DNA of 64,000 nt from UBA1858 sp045106935 (GCA_045106935.1 JBGCFN010000010.1:1-64000); one strand, 5' to 3'; positions 35,421-44,057 are shown, numbered from the stretch's first letter. Made by a program: numbers and translations. Notes: a model not told the origin generated them from the sequence alone.

Positions 35421-36941
35421 ATGTCATATCTTCATGGCGAAATGTTAGCCTACATATTAGTCGCAGCCATTATTGGCGCACTAATAGGTTGGTTTTTAAA
35501 TCGATGCAAATGCAAAAAAGAAATTGCCGAAATTGAATCACAAAAACAAGCAGTAACCACTGAATTCAATTCAGTCAAAAGCACTCTAACTTTAAAAGAG
35601 CAGCAGCTTGCCACTACTCAAAACACAGTAGTGCAATTACGTAGTGACGTCGCTCTGGCTGAAGGCAATGCGCATCTAATGACTTCACGATGGCAGAGTA
35701 CACTTAAACAGGCTCGCCAAGCACCCAATCAGCTAAAGTGGATTCAATCATTACAGACGAAACTAGCAAATAAGAATACTCAACTTTCACAAAACCGTCA
35801 GTATGCTGAAGCCAAAGCTTGGGAAGCTAAAGTTACCAAAGAGAATCTTTCTAGAGTGCATAACAGGCTCACAGAAGTCGATGCGAAAGTTGCCAATTTA
35901 AAAGACTGGGTATCAGTATTCCAAACCAAGTTAGTCAAAACTAAGAGCGATTATGGTCAACTACGTAATTATGCAACGGCCACCGCGAAAAGTGATCGCG
36001 CTTATAAAGACAACCTCACACGTGCTCATAACCGACTCACTGAGATTGAAGGCAAACAACAACCATTACGCACTTGGATTCGCGTTTTCCAAACAAAACT
36101 AATGAAAACAAAAGCTGATTACACTCAGCTACGTAGCTATGCTGATAACATTCAATCTTCTTTAAGTGCTAACGAGGACAACCTTGAACGCACTCATACT
36201 CGATTGTCTGAAGTCACCAAAGAGCTTGCCGATTTGCGTGACCGTAGAAACAATCCAATGCCACCATTACCTCCTGCCGTTGAGGTGAGTGACAACAAAG
36301 CGTTACGCCTGGTAGACCGAATTCGCTTACTCGGCACTTCGAAAAAAGAAGTCTATGGCCGCATGCATAATCAAATTCGAGAAGCTCGACTAGAAACCAT
36401 TGAAACAGAACGTGTACTCACTGATAGCTGTGAAGAGAAAGACGCGATCATCAATGGCCTAAGATCTCAATTGCGTAGCGCAGAAAATCGTGCTCAAAAG
36501 GCACCTGTTGTTCAATTAGATCAGAGCGTAAAAATCAAAGAACTTGAATCAGAAGTCGCCAAGCTGAACGCGGGAACACAGGCACAAACAGATCTTGAAA
36601 ATCAACTTCGAGAACATAGATTCACAATAGATGCATACCGTTCTAAATTGAGTAGCACTAAGAATGAGCTGTTTACTCAAAGAGTTCAACACTCACAAGA
36701 CAATGAAAACAGCACTACTGCACAGCCAACTTCAGGAAAAGATGACTTAAAACTGATTAAAGGCGTAGGTCCAAAACTAGAAGGCATTCTAAATGATTTA
36801 GGTATTTTTACGTTCGCTCAAATTGCTGCATGGACTCAAAAAGACATCGATGAAATTTCTACCAAACTTGGTAGCTTCAAGGATAGAATTTCCCGTGATG
36901 ACTGGGTAAAAAAAGCACGCAAGTTAGATAGCAACAAATAA
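35421..36941 (+). CDS. membrane-anchored coiled-coil protein with 56-residue repeats and a C-terminal helix-hairpin-helix domain
   Basis: A 506-residue protein with an N-terminal membrane segment (residues 9-26) followed by a Cys/Lys-rich turn (NRCKCKKE), long coiled coil, three tandem repeats of 55-56 residues (about 105-159, 160-215, 216-271; each with W-I/V-x2-FQTKL and NLxRxHxRLxE), a proline break (NPMPPLPPAVE), more coiled coil, and a C-terminal domain (about 445-503) with LIKGVGPKLEGILNDLGI, typical of a DNA- or protein-binding helix-hairpin-helix. I know the terminal domain from many uncharacterised proteobacterial proteins, but not this full architecture. It follows the BON-OmpA gene by 4 bases and a hairpin terminator comes right after it. 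Confidence 0.85.
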   Translation: MSYLHGEMLAYILVAAIIGALIGWFLNRCKCKKEIAEIESQKQAVTTEFNSVKSTLTLKEQQLATTQNTVVQLRSDVALAEGNAHLMTSRWQSTLKQARQAPNQLKWIQSLQTKLANKNTQLSQNRQYAEAKAWEAKVTKENLSRVHNRLTEVDAKVANLKDWVSVFQTKLVKTKSDYGQLRNYATATAKSDRAYKDNLTRAHNRLTEIEGKQQPLRTWIRVFQTKLMKTKADYTQLRSYADNIQSSLSANEDNLERTHTRLSEVTKELADLRDRRNNPMPPLPPAVEVSDNKALRLVDRIRLLGTSKKEVYGRMHNQIREARLETIETERVLTDSCEEKDAIINGLRSQLRSAENRAQKAPVVQLDQSVKIKELESEVAKLNAGTQAQTDLENQLREHRFTIDAYRSKLSSTKNELFTQRVQHSQDNENSTTAQPTSGKDDLKLIKGVGPKLEGILNDLGIFTFAQIAAWTQKDIDEISTKLGSFKDRISRDDWVKKARKLDSNK

Positions 36942-36953
36942 CCACCATACTCA

Positions 36954-36985
36954 ACTTACTCAGAATCAACAGATTCTGAGTAAGT
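36954..36985 (+). terminator. intrinsic terminator after the coiled-coil gene
   Basis: A perfect 14-base-pair stem (ACTTACTCAGAATC) with a four-base loop AACA, followed by CTTTTC, starting 12 bases after the coiled-coil stop. The same bases encode the last residues of the convergent gene ending at 36956. Confidence 0.75.
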
Positions 36986-37369
36986 CTTTTCATACAATTT
37001 CACACCTTTATCATTCAAAATCATACGTGGTGCTGGATTTACTCTATCGCTAGTCAGTTTGAGTTCATCCGCTGTCATTGTCATTCGGTTACCACTAGCA
37101 CTTTCCATTACTAGGCCCGCGGTTCTTTTTTCAGCATCTGTCACTTGCCAACTACCATAAATTGCTCCCTGGCCGTCAATCAGCTCAAACTCACGCGCCT
37201 TCACTTTATGCGCATAGACGATCTCAGAACCACTATCGACCGAAATCACATCGTAAATTGAATAACCGACCAAGATAATAATGGCAATGCGTGTATTACG
37301 CTGCAAAGTCTCAATTGACTTCATTCGTTCTTCTAATTTTTTTTCCTGCTTTATTTCGTCTGACATCAA
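36956..37369 (-). CDS. unknown protein with one membrane segment
   Basis: A 137-residue protein: a charged N-terminus with a short helix (KQEKKLEERMKSIETL), one membrane segment (about residues 28-45), and an outside domain of about 90 residues with AREFELIDGQGAIYGSWQV and GLVMESASGNRMTMTADELKL, which looks like beta-rich structure. I do not recognise the family. An adjacent pair of ATGs begins the frame. It starts 6 bases after the HAD phosphatase gene and probably shares its transcript. Confidence 0.75.
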   Translation of the reverse strand: MMSDEIKQEKKLEERMKSIETLQRNTRIAIIILVGYSIYDVISVDSGSEIVYAHKVKAREFELIDGQGAIYGSWQVTDAEKRTAGLVMESASGNRMTMTADELKLTSDRVNPAPRMILNDKGVKLYEKTYSESVDSE

Positions 37370-37375
37370 AGTCTC

Positions 37376-38098
37376 CTAGCTTATTAAATTGTCACCATTT
37401 ATATTCAGAATCGCTGGCAGTTCAGTTAAGCAATGAACCACATGATGAGGATTTTGACCGCCTGGCCAAGGCTGGCGTTTAGGATTAAACCAAACCGCTT
37501 GACACCCTGCATTCATCGCACCTAACACATCTGTTTGTGCCGAATCTCCTATATGCATAATTTGTGCTAATTGAACCTGAGCTAAACTGGCTGCTTGCTT
37601 AAATATTTCAGGGTGCGGCTTACTCACACCCGCCTCTTCTGCAGTCACAATAAAATCAAAATATTTACCAATAGAAATTTGTTCTAGCTGTGCATTACCA
37701 TTAGTAATGGCGCCAACAATAAAGTGTTGTTTTAATCTCGACAAAATTGGCTCGCTGAATTCAAATAATTCCACTTGATTTCGATGATGACGAAACACTT
37801 TCATGGCTTCATGAGCAAAGTCTTTGTGATAGCCAAATTCATTTGCAATTTCTAATAACGAGCAAATTCTCAGCTCAGTCACATTATGTGCTAAATCAGG
37901 GCGGCTATTTTGAAGCGCTGTTCTTTTTGCCGCAATATCTTGTTGGGTGTAGAGATCAGTGATTCTTGGGTAATTTTCTATTATCCACTGATAAAGTTTA
38001 AGTTCAGCATTCACAATGGTGGGCTCAACAGGCCAAAGCGTGTCATCCAAATCTAATGTTACGCAGTGTATGTTTTCAAAATTCGCAGGCTTAACCAT
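37376..38098 (-). CDS. HAD-family phosphatase, YigB-like
   Basis: A 240-residue haloacid-dehalogenase-type hydrolase. Motif I is LDLDDTLWP (catalytic Asp pair, about residues 16-18), motif II is GAITNGN, motif III the Lys in VSKPHPEIF, and motif IV HIGDSAQTDVLGA. The large helical cap makes it subfamily IA. The best match from memory is YigB, which removes phosphate from FMN and a riboflavin intermediate, but the substrate is not certain. Upstream of the unknown membrane protein and 5 bases downstream of yjbQ. Confidence 0.85.
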   Translation of the reverse strand: MVKPANFENIHCVTLDLDDTLWPVEPTIVNAELKLYQWIIENYPRITDLYTQQDIAAKRTALQNSRPDLAHNVTELRICSLLEIANEFGYHKDFAHEAMKVFRHHRNQVELFEFSEPILSRLKQHFIVGAITNGNAQLEQISIGKYFDFIVTAEEAGVSKPHPEIFKQAASLAQVQLAQIMHIGDSAQTDVLGAMNAGCQAVWFNPKRQPWPGGQNPHHVVHCLTELPAILNINGDNLIS

Positions 38099-38103
38099 AA
38101 TGG

Positions 38104-38538
38104 CTATGACTCTCCATGAATGGTCACTGTGAGTTTACGTGGGTGACCTTGATGCCTATGCTCCCATAGGTATATTCCCTGCCAAATGCCTAAGGCTAGC
38201 TGCCCTTGGGTGACAGGAATAGTGATTTCTGTTTGTGTGATGACTGAGCGGACATGTGCAGGCATATCATCCTCGCCTTCACTGGTATGAATAAACATTG
38301 GATCACCATCAGGGGCGATTTTTTGCATAAATGATTCTAAATCCACCCTGACATCCGCGTCTGCATTCTCACAAATAATCAATGATGCACTGGTGTGATG
38401 GACAAACACATGGCAAACACCTGTGCTTATCTCGATTCTGCGCAATATGGATTGAATATCACGGGTGATTTCAATTGTTCCACGCCCAGAGGTGGCTATT
38501 TCTAGGCTATGTTGAGAGTAACTGGCTTGTTTAGACAT
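38104..38538 (-). CDS. yjbQ: YjbQ family protein (UPF0047)
   Basis: A 144-residue protein of the YjbQ family, reported to have weak thiamine phosphate synthase activity in E. coli. The family marks are VFVHHTSASLIICEN, TSEGEDDMPAHVRS and LGIWQGIYLWEHRHQGHPRKL near the C-terminus. Full length. It is divergent from ispG. Confidence 0.9.
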   Translation of the reverse strand: MSKQASYSQHSLEIATSGRGTIEITRDIQSILRRIEISTGVCHVFVHHTSASLIICENADADVRVDLESFMQKIAPDGDPMFIHTSEGEDDMPAHVRSVITQTEITIPVTQGQLALGIWQGIYLWEHRHQGHPRKLTVTIHGES

Positions 38539-38622
38539 TGATTTGTAAATCTAGCTTCGTTTAAGGCATAGATGTTCGATACACTATGCACCATTAAATG
38601 GTAACAAAATGCACACACACTC

Positions 38623-39858
38623 ATGCAAACAAATTCCACCTCAGACTTAAGACGCAAATCCATCGGCGTTAAAATTGGCGATGTCACTATGGGTGGCGAT
38701 GCCCCCATTGTCGTTCAGTCCATGACCAACACTGATTCTAGTGACATTATTCGCACCTCTGCCCAGATTGCCGACCTTGCAAAGGCCGGCTCGGAATTGG
38801 TCAGAATAACCGTCAATAATATCGAAGCGGCGCGAGCAGTGCCTCATATTAAAGAACAACTTGCACGCATGAATATCTCAGTGCCAATCGTGGGTGATTT
38901 TCATTTCAATGGACACAAGCTGCTTACCGATGCGCCTGAATGTGCTGAGCATTTAGATAAATACCGTATTAATCCAGGTAATGTCGGACGAGGCAGTAAG
39001 CGTGATAGTCAATTTGCTTCCATGATAGAAACAGCATGCCAATATGATAAACCCGTGCGTATCGGGGTCAACTGGGGCAGCCTTGATCAGCAAATACTCG
39101 CTGAGCAAATGGATCTTAACCAACAACTCGCCGAGCCAAAATCTGCTGAAGAAGTGATGCAGGAAGCCCTAATTAACTCCGCACTCAATAGCGCCCGCTA
39201 TGCTGAATCACTTGGCTTAGATGCAAATAAAATTGTCATCTCATGCAAAATTAGTAATGCACCCAAATTGATCGACGTATACAAACAGCTTGCCCAGCGA
39301 TGCAATTACGCACTGCATGTCGGCTTAACCGAGGCTGGCATGGGAACAAAAGGAACAGTCGCCTCAGCTGCGGCACTCGGTGTGTTGCTTCATCAAGGCA
39401 TTGGCGACACCATCCGTGTCTCTCTTACTCCCCAACCTGGCGGATCTCGAACAGAGGAAGTGCTTGTTGCACAAGAAATTTTACAGTCCTTAGATTTAAG
39501 AGCATTTAGCCCGGCGGTCACTTCTTGCCCGGGTTGTGGCCGGACGACGAGCGAATATTTTCAAGAACTCGCTGACGACATTCAATTATATCTACGTAAT
39601 TCCATGCAGGAATGGAAACAAACGTTACCGGGTGTCGAACACCTTTCAGTGGCGGTTATGGGATGTGTGGTGAATGGCCCTGGTGAAAGCAAACATGCAA
39701 ACATCGGTATTAGCTTACCTGGTAGTGGTGAAGCGCCTGTTGCCCCTGTGTACATTGATGGTGAAAAATCTTGCACCTTACGAGGTGAAAATATTGCAGA
39801 AGAATTCAAACATATCGTCACAAGCTACGTACACAAAAATTATCAACCCAACACTTAA
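38623..39858 (+). CDS. ispG: 4-hydroxy-3-methylbut-2-enyl diphosphate synthase IspG
   Basis: IspG makes HMBPP in the methylerythritol phosphate route to isoprenoids, using a [4Fe-4S] cluster. The 411-residue protein has IVVQSMTNTDSSD near the start, the GDFHFNGH motif, and the cluster cysteines in TSCPGCGRTTSEY and MGCVVNGPGESKHANIG. Full length (E. coli 372). Dxs and IspA of the same pathway are also in this window. Confidence 0.97.
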   Translation: MQTNSTSDLRRKSIGVKIGDVTMGGDAPIVVQSMTNTDSSDIIRTSAQIADLAKAGSELVRITVNNIEAARAVPHIKEQLARMNISVPIVGDFHFNGHKLLTDAPECAEHLDKYRINPGNVGRGSKRDSQFASMIETACQYDKPVRIGVNWGSLDQQILAEQMDLNQQLAEPKSAEEVMQEALINSALNSARYAESLGLDANKIVISCKISNAPKLIDVYKQLAQRCNYALHVGLTEAGMGTKGTVASAAALGVLLHQGIGDTIRVSLTPQPGGSRTEEVLVAQEILQSLDLRAFSPAVTSCPGCGRTTSEYFQELADDIQLYLRNSMQEWKQTLPGVEHLSVAVMGCVVNGPGESKHANIGISLPGSGEAPVAPVYIDGEKSCTLRGENIAEEFKHIVTSYVHKNYQPNT

Positions 39859-40058
39859 AATTTATTGAGTGTGTCAGCAATTTGTCATTTCTTTATTCTC
39901 ACCCAACCTTATAACAGTAAGTTACTAACACTTATTCATGTGATGTTATAAAACGTTTTCACGCCCTAACATATCGCTTAAAAAATTTAGGGAACTAAGC
40001 GCTATATGGTAGTATCCTAGACATTAGAAGGTAACTTTGAGAACTACACACATATCTT

Positions 40059-40217
40059 ATGGAAGTAATATCTAGTAAAGTTGAAGAAGGTCTTTCCACG
40101 CATGACATTTCGCTATCAGTTCTTTTTGCATTGTGGCTAATCTTGGGACTAGCAACCTATGCATTTGCACTGTTTACGGTTTGGCTGCCGGAGATTGAAA
40201 GACTGACTATTATCTAG
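40059..40217 (+). CDS. small 52-residue membrane protein
   Basis: A short frame of 52 codons plus stop, starting at ATG 40059. The product begins MEVISSKVEEGLSTHDISL and has one long hydrophobic stretch (about residues 17-43, including VLFALWLILGLATYAFAL), then a short tail WLPEIERLTII. It ends 16 bases before the GTG start of the first FHA gene, which suggests one transcript. There is an in-frame TGA 21 bases upstream and no clear Shine-Dalgarno sequence. The 200 bases before it hold an imperfect hairpin (39971-40005). No family recognised. Confidence 0.6.
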   Translation: MEVISSKVEEGLSTHDISLSVLFALWLILGLATYAFALFTVWLPEIERLTII

Positions 40218-40233
40218 TTAGACGGGGAAATTT

Positions 40234-40758
40234 GTGTCCACAGTGATTACTCAAGAACGTAGAGGTTCTGAAGATCGCCGCATTATGATTGCGACGCCTT
40301 TATTTCCGTTTTTTGATTCTGAAGACACTTTGGTCAGGCAAGATCGCAGACAAATTCCTGAACGTCGAATTAATAATATCACCATTGAAGACCCTTCTAT
40401 TGAAGAAGCGGCCAATAGCTCTGAAGAGGCCTTGGGCAATAAGCGCCTTTTTATTTGGTTTCAAGATGAAATTCACGAAATCAAACGTGGACTCGACAAT
40501 GTCTGGATTGGTCGATCATCAGATTGTCTAGCCACATTCGCCTCAAGATTCGTTTCACGTCAACACGCACGTTTATACTTTGAAGAGGGTGCTTACTATC
40601 TTGTCGACAATAGTATCAACGGCACTTACATCCAAAACGATGATGGAGAAACTTTTGTCACCAAAGACAAGGTGTTAATAAAGGGTAGCGGTGTGATTAG
40701 CCTTGGTGTCCCGATAGATCACTCTGAAAGCGATCCTATTCACTTCTTCATTGGCTAG
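40234..40758 (+). CDS. FHA-domain protein 1
   Basis: A 174-residue protein with a disordered, Arg/Glu-rich N-terminus and a C-terminal FHA domain (about residues 72-172). FHA signature residues are present: GRSSDC (93-98), SRQHARL (108-114) and SINGTY (127-132), so it probably binds phosphothreonine. It starts at a GTG with GGGG 6 bases upstream. Residues 24-39 (FPFFDSEDTLVRQDRR) match the same positions of the next FHA protein, so the two are paralogues. No protein kinase or phosphatase gene is near. Confidence 0.85.
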   Translation: MSTVITQERRGSEDRRIMIATPLFPFFDSEDTLVRQDRRQIPERRINNITIEDPSIEEAANSSEEALGNKRLFIWFQDEIHEIKRGLDNVWIGRSSDCLATFASRFVSRQHARLYFEEGAYYLVDNSINGTYIQNDDGETFVTKDKVLIKGSGVISLGVPIDHSESDPIHFFIG

Positions 40759-40880
40759 ATATTAGACGCATTTACATAAGCCTCTAATCGAAGCTAAATT
40801 TATCGGCTACATCTAACCGTTCTTCGGCTTTTTGTTTTAATCCCAATGCAGTTTTTTTCAGCTTAAGACATACTTCGTTC

Positions 40881-41504
40881 ATGTCTCAAAAACAACTCAA
40901 ATCTAGCGAAAAGCCTGCAGAACGGCGGAAATGGGGGAAGCGACCTACCTATCCATTTGTGGATAGCAAGGGTGTGCTTGTGACCAAAAACCGACGTCTC
41001 TCGATTGATGTTCGCGATGATGAAGGTGCGCCCACCGATCAAAGACAACCATCCGGCCGTCGCGAAAGCGATAAACACGTTCTAGATAGTTCAGATACCG
41101 CGCCAGAGTTACCCTCGATACTACGAGACAATGAATTAACCAATGCAGGTATTCCCACTTTAGAAACATCGACATCGCTTGCTCAAAGCATGGATCTAGT
41201 TTTCCAGAAGTGGCGTATTTCTTTATCAGCACAAGAAACTCGCTGCAGTATTGGCAGAGATCAAAATTGCGATCTTGTGATCCTTAATCGTTTTTCTTCT
41301 CGCCGTCATGGGCGTTTAGAATGGCGCAATAGCCAATTCTATTTCTGTGACCATAGCTTTAATGGCACTTACATTGATTTCGATGACGGACGCACAACAC
41401 ATATTTGTCGAGATGAGATTATTCTCAGTGGTTCTGGTGTCCTCAGCTTAGGAAAACCATCAAATATCGACAAAGAGTTTGTCATACGCTTCACTATCAG
41501 CTAA
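40881..41504 (+). CDS. FHA-domain protein 2
   Basis: A 207-residue paralogue of the preceding gene, 122 bases downstream. The N-terminal block YPFVDSKGVLVTKNRR occupies the same positions 24-39. The C-terminal FHA domain (about 107-206) has SIGRDQNCDL (123-132), SRRHGRL (140-146) and SFNGTY (159-164), and both proteins end in GSGV-x-SLG-x-P. From memory this FHA subtype is also found attached to class III adenylate cyclases. The reading of the function as phosphothreonine binding rests on the family only. Confidence 0.85.
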   Translation: MSQKQLKSSEKPAERRKWGKRPTYPFVDSKGVLVTKNRRLSIDVRDDEGAPTDQRQPSGRRESDKHVLDSSDTAPELPSILRDNELTNAGIPTLETSTSLAQSMDLVFQKWRISLSAQETRCSIGRDQNCDLVILNRFSSRRHGRLEWRNSQFYFCDHSFNGTYIDFDDGRTTHICRDEIILSGSGVLSLGKPSNIDKEFVIRFTIS

Positions 41505-41802
41505 ATTTTTAGCACTTATTGCACCACCCTTCAGTACATTGCGATCATCTCGTAATTGCTAACCACGACAACAATCACTTCGAAATATCAGTGTAGTATT
41601 CACTCATAGCATTTAGAACCTTTAGCTCCAAAGCATGCCCAGTTCACATTGTGAGACAGAGACTGCATATTTCGATGTCAACACTACCGTTTATTCGTCA
41701 ATTTATGACGTTCATCACGGGCAAGGATTAAATAGAACCCTAATATAGTCACCAACAGATTCAGAGAAACTACGCTCTCTACAGAGCCTAACCTTGAAGT
41801 GA
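41505..41802. other. intergenic region without visible genes
   Basis: About 300 bases between the second FHA gene and the unknown 361-residue gene. No convincing frame, strong hairpin or consensus promoter was seen. GAAGTGA lies just before the ATG at 41803 and may be a weak ribosome site. Confidence 0.5.
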
Positions 41803-42888
41803 ATGACTATGCGACGTAAACAACTAATAGATACAACTTATAAAATCCAACAGGCCATTTCCGATAGCGAGCTGCTTGAACGATTGCATGTCCGTATTCT
41901 TGCATTAAGCAAACAAGGAAAGAAAGTCCCTAATGTTGGCGACCTTTTAGCAGCATTAAATAAATTTTCAATCGCGACGAGCAAGCTCTCCGATGCTGAA
42001 AAGGAAGTACTAAAACAACTAGATCTACATTATTTAAATGATCCTAAGAATTGGCCAAAATTAATCTCAACAGATCAACCGGAATTACTTAAAAGTATTT
42101 TTAGCAACCTTCGCAGGTTACGTTCTAGCTTAGGTTATTTCCAAAAGGTCATTTCAATCGGTCACGATGAGCTACATAACAAAAATAGTGAAGATGAAAC
42201 AATCTCCATCTTACTACTAGCCGATAAAAATAAAAAAGATACTCCAAAGAAAATTGCTTCAACACTTGAAAGTGTTCAGCAACTTTACAATTGCTTCATT
42301 ACACTAGAACACATTGAGAACCCTGAAGAACTTACCATTATTGGCATGGACTCAGGCAATGAGAAATCTATTGAATTGACTGGCGAAAACATAGCGCTGG
42401 AAAAAATGAAAGAACTTTTATATGGCGTGTGGATGCAAGTACTTCCATCTCATAATCAATATTTAAGCGAGCAACTTAAATTGATATTAAAAGCACTCCC
42501 TATTCTTGAAAGAATTGAAGAATTAGCCAATACAGGTCAAATAGAAAAAGAGAAAGCGGCCTTAACCAAGCGCCAATTAACCACAAGTTTAGAAGACTTA
42601 ATCCGCTCCAATACAATCATTGAAGAGATGTACGATCATTGGCAACAAGACCCACGTGTCGCAATGCAATTAACACCTCGCCTGACAACACAAAATGTTG
42701 AGAAGAGCGTTGCTGAAGAAGCACCAGAATTTGCAACACAACAACGTACAAACCCTTTTATGAAGAATGAAGAGAATGAATTAATTGCAACAACAAATGG
42801 CAATCAGGCTACAGAAAAAGTTACCAGCTTGACCGCCTCAGACAAATTGCGATTTATTCGGTCAAAAAAGGTTGAAGCTGCCGAATAA
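41803..42888 (+). CDS. unknown soluble helical protein
   Basis: A 361-residue protein without signal peptide or membrane segment. It is rich in Leu, Lys, Glu and Asn and looks almost wholly helical up to about residue 290; the last 70 residues (from PRLTTQNVEKS) look disordered. I recognise no domain or motif. A second in-frame ATG at 41809 could be the start. Its codon use looks like its neighbours. It is convergent with hslR, whose end is 7 bases away. Confidence 0.75.
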   Translation: MTMRRKQLIDTTYKIQQAISDSELLERLHVRILALSKQGKKVPNVGDLLAALNKFSIATSKLSDAEKEVLKQLDLHYLNDPKNWPKLISTDQPELLKSIFSNLRRLRSSLGYFQKVISIGHDELHNKNSEDETISILLLADKNKKDTPKKIASTLESVQQLYNCFITLEHIENPEELTIIGMDSGNEKSIELTGENIALEKMKELLYGVWMQVLPSHNQYLSEQLKLILKALPILERIEELANTGQIEKEKAALTKRQLTTSLEDLIRSNTIIEEMYDHWQQDPRVAMQLTPRLTTQNVEKSVAEEAPEFATQQRTNPFMKNEENELIATTNGNQATEKVTSLTASDKLRFIRSKKVEAAE

Positions 42889-42894
42889 TACAAG

Positions 42895-43281
42895 CTACTT
42901 AGATTTACCAAGCATTGCTCTAATTTTTTGACGCTCATGCTTATTTGGCTTTTTGAAAGAACGCGGCAACCCTTGATTTAAAATCTTACGTTGCGCAGTA
43001 GCAAGCTCTCGCTGCGCAATACTATCTTCCCCCTCTTGATACAATTCCTGTGCTTCACTGGCAGATCTCCTTTGACTAGAAAGCGCAGTCACCAACACTT
43101 CTTGCTTAGAATCAGGCCGAGTAACTAACACAACATCACCAATCTTAACTCGATACGAAGGCTTAATACGCTTTCCGTTTACATGTACACGCCCACCATC
43201 CACCGCGTGCGCGGCCAGATTACGTGTCTTATGAAAACGCGCCGCCCATAACCATTTATCTATACGTATTAATTCTTCCAT
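42895..43281 (-). CDS. hslR: ribosome-associated heat shock protein Hsp15
   Basis: Hsp15 binds stalled 50S subunits that still carry a peptidyl-tRNA. The 128-residue protein has an N-terminal S4 RNA-binding domain (IRIDKWLWAARFHKTRNLA ... VHVNGKRIKPSYRVKIGD) and a basic C-terminal tail (SFKKPNKHERQKIRAMLGK), full length for the family. Confidence 0.93.
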   Translation of the reverse strand: MEELIRIDKWLWAARFHKTRNLAAHAVDGGRVHVNGKRIKPSYRVKIGDVVLVTRPDSKQEVLVTALSSQRRSASEAQELYQEGEDSIAQRELATAQRKILNQGLPRSFKKPNKHERQKIRAMLGKSK

Positions 43282-43403
43282 TATCTTTATACGACAATCA
43301 CTCCGCTGGTCAGCTCTATTTACCGTGTCATATTTGTGAAAAAAACCCGCGCTATTGTTTGCATAAAATTTATTTCACTTAACAATAGAAAGGGCAACAA
43401 ACC

Positions 43404-43514
43404 ATGACTACTTCAAAAATTAATCACCCAGTTTTTTGTATTTACTAGAAAGAATGCATATTATTTTTATTGTATTTGATCAGCGCTTTCGCGGTGGGCA
43501 TTACAATTTTTTAA
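43404..43514 (+). pseudogene. possible small membrane protein interrupted by a TAG codon
   Basis: After a GAAAGGG 11 bases upstream, an ATG opens MTTSKINHPVFCIY, then comes an in-frame TAG (43446-43448), then a hydrophobic run KECILFLLYLISAFAVGITI before TAA at 43512. If the TAG were a sense codon the product would be a 36-residue one-pass membrane peptide. It may be a decayed gene, a base error, or chance. The rest of 43282-43592 has only the inverted pair CTATTGTT/AACAATAG. Confidence 0.25.
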
Positions 43515-43592
43515 AATATCCTACGAATAACAGCCAATTATCCATGTCTCGCGCTGACCCGTATTGATAAAGGTCGTTCATGTCGGCATGCA

Positions 43593-44057
43593 TCAACTCC
43601 AACTGACGAGATGGTGCTCTAACACCTCAACACCCTCAAGAGGAATAGTTTTGTTTTGTACTGACATGTTTAATTGATGCATCGTCTCAGCATTTCCCGC
43701 AACAAGAGGATGCCACTGCGGCAAAGGTTTTGATTCGTAGCGCAGTCGGTATGCACAGGTGCTTGGCAACCAAGCGAACTCATGAGCACGCTCAAGTGTC
43801 AAAGCAATACACTCGGGGACTTCTTGGGTTCGATGCTGATAATCTTTGCATTGGCATTTTCCTTCGTCGAACAAGCGACACGCCACATTAGTATAGTGGA
43901 CTTTATCCGTCTCCTCGTCCTGCAACTTAACCATGCAGCATTTCCCACAACCGTCACATAGAGACTCCCATTGAACATCAGTCAGCTCATTTAATGGTAG
44001 ACTGACCCAATCTGGCGTGTAATTTTGCTTGTTGATATGACTAGCCTGCCAGATCAA
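43593..44057 (-). CDS. ycgN: YcgN family cysteine-cluster protein (UPF0260)
   Basis: A 154-residue protein with a conserved set of cysteines that probably holds a metal or iron-sulfur site: CDGCGKCC (about residues 34-41), NVACRLF, CQCKDY, PECIAL and STCAYRL. It matches E. coli YcgN over its length; the biochemical role is unknown. The ATG at 44057 overlaps the end of htpG by 17 bases, so the two are coupled. Confidence 0.9.
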   Translation of the reverse strand: MIWQASHINKQNYTPDWVSLPLNELTDVQWESLCDGCGKCCMVKLQDEETDKVHYTNVACRLFDEGKCQCKDYQHRTQEVPECIALTLERAHEFAWLPSTCAYRLRYESKPLPQWHPLVAGNAETMHQLNMSVQNKTIPLEGVEVLEHHLVSWS

